This document shows, in pieces, positions 1 to 6,831 of a stretch of DNA of 14,413 bases. Within the stretch, counting starts at the first letter, position 1; each line of letters opens with the position of its first letter. The notes below the pieces were generated by a model that worked only from the letters and a program-made list of their open reading frames with translations, was not told the DNA's origin and did no database searches. This stretch comes from an uncultured Oscillospiraceae bacterium (GTDB lineage: Bacteria > Bacillota > Clostridia > Oscillospirales > Acutalibacteraceae): assembly GCA_900552285.1 (NCBI GenBank), contig URYV01000025.1:1-14413 (forward strand). Direction: 5' to 3'. Both the position numbers and the translations under genes were made by a program.

Positions 1-36
1 CGACCGTTTTGCGTCGGGCGGCAAAATTTTTGCTTC

Positions 37-65
37 TTGATAATTCGGTATATATATGGTATACT
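37..65 (+). promoter_or_regulatory. Sigma-A promoter for the first two-gene operon
   Basis: TTGATA at 37-42 and TATACT at 60-65 are separated by exactly 17 bases, close to the sigma-70/sigma-A consensus. Transcription would start near position 72, just before the purine-rich ribosome binding site at about 71-81 and the ATG at 90. This placement argues that an upstream in-frame ATG at position 9 is not the true start of the first gene. The call rests on sequence match only. Confidence 0.7.
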
Positions 66-89
66 GTGCAGGAAAAGGGGGAACCTCAA

Positions 90-659
90 ATGGCAAAAAA
101 CGAGCTTTATATCAATGTTGAAACGGCGCAGGGTACGCACAGAATCGACATAGCGCACGACGAAGAAATATGCGACGCCGAAATTTCGGTGGACGGAACC
201 GCCGTCGAGACCGATTCTTCCATGATTTCGGGCGGAGCCCAAATTAAATTTAAGGCCGCAGGTTCGCAGATTATGATTTTCATTCTCGAAAGCGGCGACG
301 ATTATGACTACGACTGCTTTGTGGACGGCGTTTCGGTTAAGAACGGCGCGCCCTTCGAAGTGAACGGATATACCTTCACAAAGGCGCTTTCCTGGAAGCA
401 AAAACGCTTGGCAAACAAGAACAAATATATTCTTGTGGAGGCACTCAAAGGAATTATTGCCGGATGCGTGATTTTCCTCGCCCTCTATTTTGTCCAGTAT
501 ATCTCCACCGCATTTTATCATATTTTCGACGCGCATTGGGGCATTTTCATGATTGCCTCCCTTGTTCTTCCGACGGCTCTTTTCGCGATTATTGCGGTGG
601 GCGACTATAAGAAAAATGAGGCGGCCTACAACGAATATAAAAAATATCTCGAAAAATAA
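90..659 (+). CDS. Conserved hypothetical membrane protein with two C-terminal TM segments
   Basis: I do not recognise this 189-residue protein. Residues 1 to about 100 are soluble, acidic and beta-rich in appearance, with an Asp/Tyr-rich stretch at 69-76. A basic patch (about 102-113, Lys/Arg-rich) precedes two hydrophobic segments at about 119-139 and 151-171, followed by a charged Lys/Glu/Tyr tail. There is no signal peptide, so the N-terminal domain and tail are probably cytoplasmic, joined to a TM hairpin. The ATG at 90 is chosen over the in-frame ATG at 9 because a good promoter ends at 65 and a GGAAAAGGGGG-like ribosome binding site sits 8-9 bases upstream. The metallophosphoesterase gene follows after 15 bases, so the two are probably co-transcribed. 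A joint membrane-linked function is possible but is only inference. Confidence 0.75.
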   Translation: MAKNELYINVETAQGTHRIDIAHDEEICDAEISVDGTAVETDSSMISGGAQIKFKAAGSQIMIFILESGDDYDYDCFVDGVSVKNGAPFEVNGYTFTKALSWKQKRLANKNKYILVEALKGIIAGCVIFLALYFVQYISTAFYHIFDAHWGIFMIASLVLPTALFAIIAVGDYKKNEAAYNEYKKYLEK

Positions 660-674
660 ATCGGAGGCTTCACT

Positions 675-1757
675 ATGTCCTTGAAGGTTAAAAAGGGTGC
701 GGTGACCGATTTCGAGATCGAGCTTGAGTCCGACCGTCCGGTGCGGATTCTTCAGCTGACCGACCCGCAGATTACAAATATCGACACCACCCGAACCAAA
801 ATACGCTATGACCAAATAAAGGCCTGCTATTTCGGAGACGGTATTTTTGACGACGACTATCGCGTTTATGACCTTATGAATGAGGTCACCGATAGGGTAA
901 AGCCCGACCTTATCGTCATTACCGGCGACATAGTCTACGGTGAAACCGATGACAGCGGCGAGCTTCTTTTAAGATTTATAAGGGAATGTGAAAAATACGG
1001 CATTCCGTGGATTCCGATTTTCGGCAATCATGACAACGAAAGCGCCAAGGGCGTAAGATGGCAGTACGAGCAGTTTGAAAAGGCGAAAAACTGTGTCTTT
1101 GCAAGAGGAAACGTCACGGGAAACTGCAATTTCAGCGTTGCCGTCACCTTTGAGAACCGTATTAAAAGCCTTCTCATGATGCTCGACACCAACGGCTGCC
1201 GAGTTTTCAACAATCCGGGAACCTGGGGAGACGGCATAATGGCCGACAACCCCGATCTTGAGCTTATAACTCAGGAGGAAGGAATTTTTCCCGACCAGCG
1301 CGAGTGGTATGAAAAGACGGTCAATGACGTGAAAAACCATTACGGCGATAAGGATATTGCCTCTCTTGCGTTTTTCCACATTGCTCCGAGCAGAATGTGC
1401 GAGCTGTTTGTCGAGCGCTACGGCGGACAGAACACCAAGCTCGAAAAGAACGGCGACGGCGATTTCGGCGCCATGGACAATTTTCAGGACACCGTTCCCT
1501 TCGACACCGACCATGCCTTTGACGACACGGCCAGAAGGGTGGGTACCAAGGCTATGTTTTTCGGCCATGAGCACGAAAACAGCATGAGCATTCTCGACGG
1601 CGACATGAGATATACCTTCGGTCTTAAGACCGGACTTCACAACAGCTACCGTCTCGATCATGTGGGCGGAACCCTTATAACCGCCGACAGCAGAAACGTC
1701 AAGGTAAAGCATATATACTACGATTATAAGCCCTATGATTTTTCAAAGAAAAAATAA
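675..1757 (+). CDS. Calcineurin-like metallophosphoesterase
   Basis: This 360-residue protein carries the metallophosphoesterase signature in order: motif I L-T-D30-P-Q32, motif II T-G84-D85, motif III G117-N-H119-D-N-E122, a metal-ligand His at 235 (FFHIAP) and the C-terminal G297-H-E-H300. These bind a di-metal centre that hydrolyses phosphomonoesters or diesters. Motif I has Gln where most family members have His (DxH); DPQ variants are known in some subfamilies. The overall pattern, with a long insert between motif III and His235, resembles Dcr2/ICC-like phosphoesterases. The substrate cannot be predicted. No signal peptide is visible, so it is probably cytoplasmic. The start is supported by GGAGG at 663-667. 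It is the second gene of an operon with the two-TM protein and ends in a strong terminator. Confidence 0.88.
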   Translation: MSLKVKKGAVTDFEIELESDRPVRILQLTDPQITNIDTTRTKIRYDQIKACYFGDGIFDDDYRVYDLMNEVTDRVKPDLIVITGDIVYGETDDSGELLLRFIRECEKYGIPWIPIFGNHDNESAKGVRWQYEQFEKAKNCVFARGNVTGNCNFSVAVTFENRIKSLLMMLDTNGCRVFNNPGTWGDGIMADNPDLELITQEEGIFPDQREWYEKTVNDVKNHYGDKDIASLAFFHIAPSRMCELFVERYGGQNTKLEKNGDGDFGAMDNFQDTVPFDTDHAFDDTARRVGTKAMFFGHEHENSMSILDGDMRYTFGLKTGLHNSYRLDHVGGTLITADSRNVKVKHIYYDYKPYDFSKKK

Positions 1758-1762
1758 ATTAA

Positions 1763-1802
1763 AAACACAAAAGGCTCGGAGTTTTCCGAGCCTTTTGTGT
1801 TT
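1763..1802. terminator. Bidirectional intrinsic terminator
   Basis: A perfect 18-bp stem (1763-1780 with 1785-1802) closes on a GTTT loop. The GC core GGCTCGGA is flanked by A-rich sequence on the left and T-rich sequence on the right. It lies 5 bases after the metallophosphoesterase stop and 18 bases beyond the stop of the minus-strand gene, so it can terminate both convergent transcripts. The minus-strand reading is followed by a longer T-rich tail (complement of 1747-1762). Confidence 0.92.
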
Positions 1803-1820
1803 GTGAGAAGAAAAAATATA

Positions 1821-2135
1821 TCAGTTCACAGAATGGCATTTAACACCGCTGACCGCGGGAGCCATCTCTGACTGCTTGTCATGGTTTTTATTGATGATGT
1901 AGACAACGACGTTTGCCGAAACAACCACAAGGTTGAGAATGTAAACGACAAGAACATAGTTGATGTGGCCGCTGATGATCTTGGCGGTGATACCGGCGAT
2001 GTAGCCGAAGATGATGAGCATAATAAAGTAGATACTCATGTTTTTGGCGGTCTTTGCCTTGTAGTTCTTATAGACCGAAAGGGGCCAAGAGCAACCAAAG
2101 CAGATAAGCATTGCGGTTTCAAGTAATTCAGACAT
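1821..2135 (-). CDS. SemiSWEET/PQ-loop-like small membrane protein
   Basis: This 104-residue protein has three hydrophobic segments (about 5-21, 35-54 and 59-82) and a hydrophilic C-terminal tail. That is the three-helix layout of bacterial SemiSWEET/PQ-loop proteins, which dimerise to carry sugars or other small solutes. After helix 1 comes S16-W-P18-L followed by a Lys/Tyr-rich loop and K28-T-A-K31-N-M-S34, matching the place of the PQ motif and the 'KTKSAKxxS' loop of canonical members; here PQ is replaced by PL. The substrate is unknown. The start at 2135 has GAGGTG a few bases upstream on the minus strand. It is divergent from the LysR gene, and such neighbours are often regulated by that LysR, which is inference here. 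A general conserved membrane protein is the fallback call. Confidence 0.72.
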   Translation of the reverse strand: MSELLETAMLICFGCSWPLSVYKNYKAKTAKNMSIYFIMLIIFGYIAGITAKIISGHINYVLVVYILNLVVVSANVVVYIINKNHDKQSEMAPAVSGVKCHSVN

Positions 2136-2189
2136 TTCTTACACCTCGAAAAATTCTCTTAAATTCGTTTCTTTTTTCTTTCTGTTCAC

Positions 2190-2218
2190 AGTATATCATT
2201 GACAAACCATAATGTCTA
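2190..2218 (-). promoter_or_regulatory. Minus-strand sigma-A promoter for the SemiSWEET-like gene
   Basis: On the minus strand, TAGACA (plus positions 2213-2218) and TATACT (2190-2195) are 17 bases apart, five of six and five of six matches to consensus. Transcription would start near 2183, about 48 bases before the start codon at 2135. This promoter is interleaved with the plus-strand promoter at 2199-2227. Confidence 0.65.
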
Positions 2219-2227
2219 ATATATAAT
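2199..2227 (+). promoter_or_regulatory. Perfect consensus sigma-A promoter for the LysR-type gene
   Basis: TTGACA at 2199-2204 and TATAAT at 2222-2227 have a 17-base spacer, an exact match to consensus. Transcription would start near 2234, 40 bases before the LysR ATG at 2274, which is preceded by GTGAGGAG at 2261-2268. Its -35 box lies inside the spacer of the divergent minus-strand promoter, and the reverse also holds, so polymerase probably cannot occupy both at once. Confidence 0.8.
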
Positions 2228-2243
2228 TGTTATCGAAATTATA
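2222..2243. promoter_or_regulatory. AT-rich dyad overlapping the lysR -10 box, candidate operator
   Basis: TATAATT at 2222-2228 is repeated in inverted form as AATTATA at 2237-2243 around an 8-base spacer. The left arm is itself the -10 box of the LysR promoter, so a protein bound here would block that promoter. LysR-type regulators commonly repress their own gene from a dyad in the divergent intergenic region. The centre does not fit a strict T-N11-A symmetry, and an AT-rich dyad could occur by chance. Confidence 0.35.
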
Positions 2244-2273
2244 ATTATTTAGTTATGAAAGTGAGGAGCGGAC

Positions 2274-3203
2274 ATGGAAATAAATCAGATGAGATATTTT
2301 CTCGAGGTTGCGTCGACCCAGCATGTCACCCGAAGTGCCGAAAGGCTTCACATTGCCCAGCCGGCTCTTTCCAAGGCGATTCACAATCTTGAGCAGGAGC
2401 TCGGAGTGCCGCTTTTTGCCTCAAAGGGACGGAACATTGTGCTCACCGAATACGGAAAATATCTTCAGGAAAAAATGTCGGGAATAATTTCCGAAATAGA
2501 CGATCTGCCCCAGGAGCTTAAAAGCATGGCCGACAGGGAGAACGCCACCATTCATCTTAAGGTGCTCGCCGCCTCCACCCTTATAACCGACGCCATAATC
2601 GAATATCGCCGAAAGCACCCCAAAATAAATTTTCAGCTCATGCAGAACGACCAAAGCAAAATTTACGACATTTCGGTCACCACCGAGAGGGTCAAAAGCG
2701 AGGAAATTTTCAATTCCGAAAACCGCTTTGAGCTTATAGAAAAAATATTCCTTGCCGTTCCCGCCGAGCACCGTCTTGCAAAAAGGGAAAAAATAAATCT
2801 GACCGAGGTGGAAAAGGACGGCTTTATAAGTCTCATGGGCTCCAAACAGCTGCGCTGGATATGCGATAAATTTTGCCGCCAGGCCGGGTTTGAGCCGCGC
2901 ATTATTTTCGAAAGCGACAATCCCGCCGCCGTAAAAAACATGGTTTGCTCCAACATGGGTATTTGCTTTTGGCCGGAATTTTCATGGGGAAATCTTCAAA
3001 AGGGAAGCGCCGTGCTGCTTGAAATCGAACAGCCTCTTTGCGAAAGAGAAATCATCTTTAAATGCAGGGAAAACAAGCTCGACAACCGTGCTGTCAGGGA
3101 CTTTTTCGAATTCTTACAGGAGTTTTTCGACAGAAAGGCTCACAAACGTCGCAATAAATCCGAGTCGGGCGACAAAAATAATATTGACGGCCAAAGCCGT
3201 TGA
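2274..3203 (+). CDS. LysR-family transcriptional regulator
   Basis: This 309-residue protein has the N-terminal winged helix-turn-helix of LysR regulators. Residues 3-10 (INQMRYFL) start helix 1, residues 18-40 (VTRSAERLHIAQPALSKAI...) form the HTH, and E42-L-G-V-P-L-F continues into the wing. A linker helix follows to about residue 85, and a two-lobed effector-binding domain spans about 92-290. The C-terminal tail after about 288 is unusually basic and hydrophilic. LTTRs bind DNA as tetramers and respond to a small molecule, which cannot be named here. The start is supported by AGGAG at 2264-2268. The gene is divergent from a SemiSWEET-like gene and lies directly upstream of the pyr operon. 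Its stop codon falls inside the pyr -35 box and no terminator separates them, so readthrough into pyr is possible. Confidence 0.93.
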   Translation: MEINQMRYFLEVASTQHVTRSAERLHIAQPALSKAIHNLEQELGVPLFASKGRNIVLTEYGKYLQEKMSGIISEIDDLPQELKSMADRENATIHLKVLAASTLITDAIIEYRRKHPKINFQLMQNDQSKIYDISVTTERVKSEEIFNSENRFELIEKIFLAVPAEHRLAKREKINLTEVEKDGFISLMGSKQLRWICDKFCRQAGFEPRIIFESDNPAAVKNMVCSNMGICFWPEFSWGNLQKGSAVLLEIEQPLCEREIIFKCRENKLDNRAVRDFFEFLQEFFDRKAHKRRNKSESGDKNNIDGQSR

Positions 3204-3228
3204 CAAGAGCGGGGGCATTTGCTATAAT
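3200..3228 (+). promoter_or_regulatory. Perfect extended sigma-A promoter of the pyr operon
   Basis: TTGACA at 3200-3205 and TATAAT at 3223-3228 are 17 bases apart, and TGC directly before the -10 box gives an extended -10. Transcription would start near 3235, leaving a leader of about 52 bases before pyrC. The LysR stop codon (3201-3203) is embedded in the -35 hexamer. A promoter this strong suggests that control acts after initiation or by a repressor, but no operator is obvious. Confidence 0.85.
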
Positions 3229-3245
3229 ATCCGTAGTGGTTTTTA

Positions 3246-3278
3246 AGTCGGTACGAGATGCCGGAAAGATTACGAGGA
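3246..3278 (+). promoter_or_regulatory. pyr leader hairpin and pyrC ribosome binding site
   Basis: In the short leader, CGGTA (3249-3253) pairs with TGCCG (3259-3263) around the loop CGAGA. Below a purine bulge (3264-3268), AGT (3246-3248) can pair with ATT (3269-3271). The pyrC Shine-Dalgarno GAGGA (3274-3278) lies just 3'. A purine-rich loop and bulge are loosely reminiscent of a PyrR binding loop, but the match to that consensus is poor, and there is no room for a terminator-type attenuator. The structure is weak and its role is speculative. The RBS placement decides ATG 3287 as the pyrC start. Confidence 0.3.
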
Positions 3279-3286
3279 TTGATTTT

Positions 3287-4489
3287 ATGAAAAATTTCAG
3301 CTTTGACAGTTATAAGGAGTTTAAGGCGCTCTTTTCGCAAAAATTCGACGAAAAGGGGCTTTGCGGCCGATTTTCCGACTGTTTGATAATTCCCGGGCTC
3401 TGTGATGTTCATGTTCATTTCAGAGAGCCGGGATTTTCTTATAAAGAAACGATTAAAAGCGGTTCGGCCGCCGCCGCAAGAGGCGGATATACCGCCGTGT
3501 GCACCATGCCGAATTTAAATCCCGCTCCCGATTGCAGGGAAAATCTCGATGTTCAGCTGGACATTATAAAAAGAGATGCCGCCGTGAAGGTCTATCCCTT
3601 CGGCACCGTGACAAATGGCGAAAAGGGAGCAAGCCTTTCGGACATGGAGCAAATCGCACCTTATGTTTGCGGGTTTTCCGACGACGGAAAGGGTGTTCAG
3701 CGGGCGGAAATGATGGAAGCCGCCATGAAAAAGGCCAAAGCGCTCGGCAAGGTTATTTCGGCTCACTGCGAGGATGAAAGTCTGCTTTTCGGCGGATATA
3801 TTCACGACGGAAATTATGCAAAGGCTCACGGGCACAAGGGCATAAGCTCACAGAGCGAATATGCCATGATCGCGCGGGACATTGAGCTTTGCGAAAAAAT
3901 CGGGTGTAAATATCACGTCTGCCACATTTCGACCAAGGAAAGCGTCGATATTATAAGAAAGGCCAAAAAAAGGGGAGTCGACGTGACCTGCGAGACGGCG
4001 CCCCACTATCTGATCCTTTGCGAGGACGACCTTAAAGAGGACGGAAAATTCAAAATGAACCCGCCGCTGCGAAGCAAAGAGGACAGAGCCGCCCTTATCG
4101 AGGGAATAATCGACGGTACAATTGACATGATTGCCACCGACCACGCTCCCCACACGTCGGAGGAAAAATCCAAGGGGCTTGAAAAAAGTCTTATGGGCAT
4201 AACGGGGATTGAAATTGCTTTTCCGCTTATATTTACACACTTCGTGAAGCATAATATTATTACGCTTGACAGGGCCGTCGAGCTTTTGTGCATAAATCCG
4301 AGAAAGAGATTTGACATTCCCTTTCTTGAGGATTATGCGGTTTTTGACGCGAATGCCGAATACACGGTAGACCCGAGTGAATTCCTTTCTATGGGAAAGG
4401 CGACGCCTTTTGAGGGGGCAAGGGTGTTCGGTCAAAATTTGCTGACGGTTTGCGACGGCAAAACGGTTTATGAAAAGGGGACATTATGA
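3287..4489 (+). CDS. pyrC: Dihydroorotase
   Basis: PyrC cyclises carbamoyl aspartate to dihydroorotate, the third step of UMP synthesis. Visible hallmarks of the amidohydrolase fold are the metal pair H42-x-H44 with F-R-E-P (45-48), D132-D133 in FSDDG, H160 in SAHCED, H213 in CHIST, E236-T-A-P-H and the catalytic A-T-D285-H-A-P-H. The protein is 400 residues; only about 41 residues precede HxH, somewhat fewer than in many type I enzymes of about 425 residues, so the N-terminal beta subdomain is reduced. ATG 3287 is chosen because the promoter (3200-3228) and GAGGA (3274-3278) lie before it; an in-frame ATG at 3200 would sit inside the promoter. It is the first gene of the pyr operon and overlaps pyrK by 4 bases (ATGA). 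Confidence 0.94.
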   Translation: MKNFSFDSYKEFKALFSQKFDEKGLCGRFSDCLIIPGLCDVHVHFREPGFSYKETIKSGSAAAARGGYTAVCTMPNLNPAPDCRENLDVQLDIIKRDAAVKVYPFGTVTNGEKGASLSDMEQIAPYVCGFSDDGKGVQRAEMMEAAMKKAKALGKVISAHCEDESLLFGGYIHDGNYAKAHGHKGISSQSEYAMIARDIELCEKIGCKYHVCHISTKESVDIIRKAKKRGVDVTCETAPHYLILCEDDLKEDGKFKMNPPLRSKEDRAALIEGIIDGTIDMIATDHAPHTSEEKSKGLEKSLMGITGIEIAFPLIFTHFVKHNIITLDRAVELLCINPRKRFDIPFLEDYAVFDANAEYTVDPSEFLSMGKATPFEGARVFGQNLLTVCDGKTVYEKGTL

Positions 4490-5217
4490 AACAGGGAATT
4501 TTTGAAATAACCGAAAACACAAAAATCGCCAAAGACGTTTTTAAAATGCGCCTTGCGGGGGACACGTCGGGCATAACCGGAGCGGGGCAGTTTGTCAACA
4601 TCAAAATTGACGGCTTCTTTCTCCGCCGTCCCATTTCGGTTTGCGACTTTAATGAAAACGAGCTGCTTATCATTTACAAGGTGGTTGGCAAAGGCACCGA
4701 CCGCATGAGCGGACTTGAGGCCGGCCAAAAGCTCGATTTGCTGACGGGGCTCGGAAACGGATACGACCTGACGGTCAAAACCGACAAACCGGTGCTCATC
4801 GGCGGCGGAGTGGGCGTTCCGCCCCTTTATAAGCTTGCAAAGGAGCTTAAAAAACAGGGCAAAAAGGTCAGCGTCATACTCGGATTCAATTCAAAAGAGG
4901 AAATTTTCTTTGAAAAGGAATTTAAAGAGATTGCCGACAGGGTGCTTGTCTGCACGGCCGACGGAACCTACGGCGTAAAGGGCTTTGTGACCGACGCTCT
5001 TTGCGACGTCGACTACGACTATTTCTTCACCTGCGGTCCCGAGCCCATGTTCAGAGCCCTTGAAAAAACGGTCAAAACCTCCGGTCAGTTCAGCTTTGAA
5101 CAGCGCATGGGCTGCGGATTCGGCGCCTGCATGGGCTGTACCTGCAAGACCCTCACCGGTAACAAAAGAATTTGCCGTGAAGGCCCCGTGCTTTTCAGAG
5201 AGGAGATAATATGGTAG
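4486..5217 (+). CDS. pyrK: Dihydroorotate dehydrogenase electron transfer subunit PyrK
   Basis: PyrK carries electrons from the PyrDB catalytic subunit to NAD+ through FAD and a [2Fe-2S] cluster. In order the 243-residue protein shows an FAD-binding beta barrel with R47-R-P-I-S-V-C-D54, an NAD-binding domain with the G106-G-G-V-G-V-P-P-L motif and T182-C-G-P-E-P-M, and a C-terminal cluster domain with C210, C215, C218 and C230, matching the C-x4-C-x2-C-x11-C spacing of the family. C183 precedes GPEP as in related flavoprotein reductases. The start codon overlaps the pyrC stop (ATGA), implying translational coupling, and pyrD begins inside its last codons. The pairing with pyrD identifies a class 1B, NAD-linked enzyme. 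Confidence 0.94.
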   Translation: MKQGIFEITENTKIAKDVFKMRLAGDTSGITGAGQFVNIKIDGFFLRRPISVCDFNENELLIIYKVVGKGTDRMSGLEAGQKLDLLTGLGNGYDLTVKTDKPVLIGGGVGVPPLYKLAKELKKQGKKVSVILGFNSKEEIFFEKEFKEIADRVLVCTADGTYGVKGFVTDALCDVDYDYFFTCGPEPMFRALEKTVKTSGQFSFEQRMGCGFGACMGCTCKTLTGNKRICREGPVLFREEIIW

Positions 5218-6128
5218 ATTTAAAAGTAAATCTTTGCGGAAAAACCCTCGACAATCCCATAATTCCGGCAAGCGGCTCTTTCGGCTACGGATATGAGTTT
5301 GCCGAGCTTTACGATATAAACTGTCTCGGGACGTTCTCCTTTAAGGGAACTACGAGAGAACCCCGTTTCGGAAATCCCACCCCGCGCACGGCCGAGTGTC
5401 CCTCCTGCGTGCTTAATGCCGTGGGACTTCAGAACCCGGGCGTCGACAAGGTCATTTCCGAGGAGCTTCCAAAGCTAAAAAAGGTATTTCACAAGGGCGT
5501 TATGGCCAACATCAGCGGCTTTTCCCTCGACGAATATGTTTATGTGGCAAGCCGTCTTGACGAATGCGAGCAGGTGGATTTTCTTGAGATAAATATAAGC
5601 TGCCCCAACATCCACGGCGGCGGAATGTCTTTCGGCACCTGCGCCTCTTCGGCCGAGCAGGTGACTGCGGCGGTGAAAAAAGCGGTCAAAAAGCCGATAA
5701 TTATGAAGCTTTCGCCCAATGTTACCGACATTGCCGAAATTGCAAAGGCCTGTGAGGCGGGCGGTGCCGACGGTGTCAGCCTGATAAACACCCCCATGGG
5801 CATGAGAATAGACATTAAAACCAGAAAGCCCATAATAAAAAACGTCACCGGAGGAATGTCGGGACCCGCCGTTTTCCCTCTTGCCCTTCGCATGGTGTGG
5901 CAGACGGCAAAGGCAGTGAAAATTCCCGTCATCGGTATCGGCGGAGTGTCAAACGCCGAGGACGTTATCGAAATGATGCTTGCCGGTGCGACTGCGGTGG
6001 GCGTCGGAGCGCAAAATCTTGTCAATCCTTACGCCTGCAGGGACATCATAAACGACCTGCCGAGGGTAATGGAAAAATATAATATAAATAAACTCAGCGA
6101 TATAACGGGAGGGGTTAACATTGGGTAA
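5211..6128 (+). CDS. pyrD: Dihydroorotate dehydrogenase, class 1B catalytic subunit
   Basis: PyrDB oxidises dihydroorotate to orotate with FMN in a TIM barrel and passes electrons to PyrK. The 305-residue length is typical. Key features are N12-P-type N-terminal FMN contacts (DNPIIPASGSFG), N100-I-S-G, N128-I-S-C131-P-N with Cys131 as the class 1 catalytic base, K166-L-S-P-N-V, S217-G-P-A, and the phosphate-binding G242-I-G-G-V and G259-A-T-A-V-G-V-G segments. Cys instead of Ser as the base separates it from membrane-bound class 2 enzymes. It overlaps pyrK by 7 bases, and the pyrF TTG start lies inside its last codons. Confidence 0.95.
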   Translation: MVDLKVNLCGKTLDNPIIPASGSFGYGYEFAELYDINCLGTFSFKGTTREPRFGNPTPRTAECPSCVLNAVGLQNPGVDKVISEELPKLKKVFHKGVMANISGFSLDEYVYVASRLDECEQVDFLEINISCPNIHGGGMSFGTCASSAEQVTAAVKKAVKKPIIMKLSPNVTDIAEIAKACEAGGADGVSLINTPMGMRIDIKTRKPIIKNVTGGMSGPAVFPLALRMVWQTAKAVKIPVIGIGGVSNAEDVIEMMLAGATAVGVGAQNLVNPYACRDIINDLPRVMEKYNINKLSDITGGVNIG

Positions 6129-6819
6129 GGACGTAATTATTGCCTGCGATTTTCCGTCGGCAGAAGAAACCTTTGCGTTTCTTGACAAATTTGAGGGCAA
6201 AAAGCCTTTTGTGAAAATCGGAATGGAGCTTTTTTATGCCGAAGGGCCCGAAATTGTCAGGCAGATAAAGGCGAAAGGCCACAAAATATTTCTCGATTTA
6301 AAGCTGCACGACATACCGACCACGGTCAAAAAGGCCATGCGGGTGCTTTCCCGTCTTGATGTTGATATGTGCAATCTTCACGCCGCGGGCGCCGCTCCCA
6401 TGATGGAGGCGGCTCTCGAGGGGCTGACGCGGGACGACGGCAGCCGTCCCATACTTATCGCCGTCACCCAGCTCACCTCCACCGATCAGCAGACCATGGA
6501 ACGTGATCTGCTCATAAAGGAGCCTATCGACAGGGTGGTCATGCATTATGCAAAAACCGCCGCGAACGCGGGTCTTGACGGGGTGGTTTGTTCGCCTCTC
6601 GAGGCCAAAAAGGTTCACGAAACCTGCGGGGACGGCTTTTTGACCGTCACTCCCGGCGTGCGCTTTTCCGACGGTGACAGGGGTGACCAAAAGCGGGTCA
6701 TGACTCCCGAGGAGGCAAGAAAAATCGGCTCCGACTATATTGTGGTCGGACGTCCCATAACCGCCGCCGAGAATCCGGTTGCGGCCTACGAAAGATGCGT
6801 AAACGAATTTGTCGATTAG
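6121..6819 (+). CDS. pyrF: Orotidine 5'-phosphate decarboxylase, TTG start
   Basis: PyrF decarboxylates OMP to UMP, the last step of the pathway. The 232-residue protein is of type I bacterial length. It shows the substrate-binding A8-C-D10-F strand, K32-I-G-M, the catalytic D59-L-K61-L-H-D64 triad motif, V-T-P-G-V-R and the phosphate-binding V-V-G-R-P-I-T near the C-terminus. The start is TTG at 6121, preceded by a strong GGGAGGGG at 6107-6114; the next in-frame ATG would remove the first barrel strand with Asp10. The TTG may lower expression relative to its neighbours. It overlaps pyrD by 8 bases. pyrE follows after 12 bases, and its AGGAGG overlaps the pyrF stop. Confidence 0.94.
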   Translation: MGKDVIIACDFPSAEETFAFLDKFEGKKPFVKIGMELFYAEGPEIVRQIKAKGHKIFLDLKLHDIPTTVKKAMRVLSRLDVDMCNLHAAGAAPMMEAALEGLTRDDGSRPILIAVTQLTSTDQQTMERDLLIKEPIDRVVMHYAKTAANAGLDGVVCSPLEAKKVHETCGDGFLTVTPGVRFSDGDRGDQKRVMTPEEARKIGSDYIVVGRPITAAENPVAAYERCVNEFVD

Positions 6820-6831
6820 GAGGATACATAA

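Noticed and set aside
3200..3286. N-terminal extension of pyrC from an ATG at 3200
   Set aside because: The extension would read through the perfect promoter at 3200-3228. A transcript from that promoter starts after this ATG, and a good RBS lies before ATG 3287.
3235..3286. Classical PyrR attenuator (binding loop, antiterminator and terminator)
   Set aside because: The leader is too short and contains no terminator hairpin with a T tract; only a weak hairpin is present.
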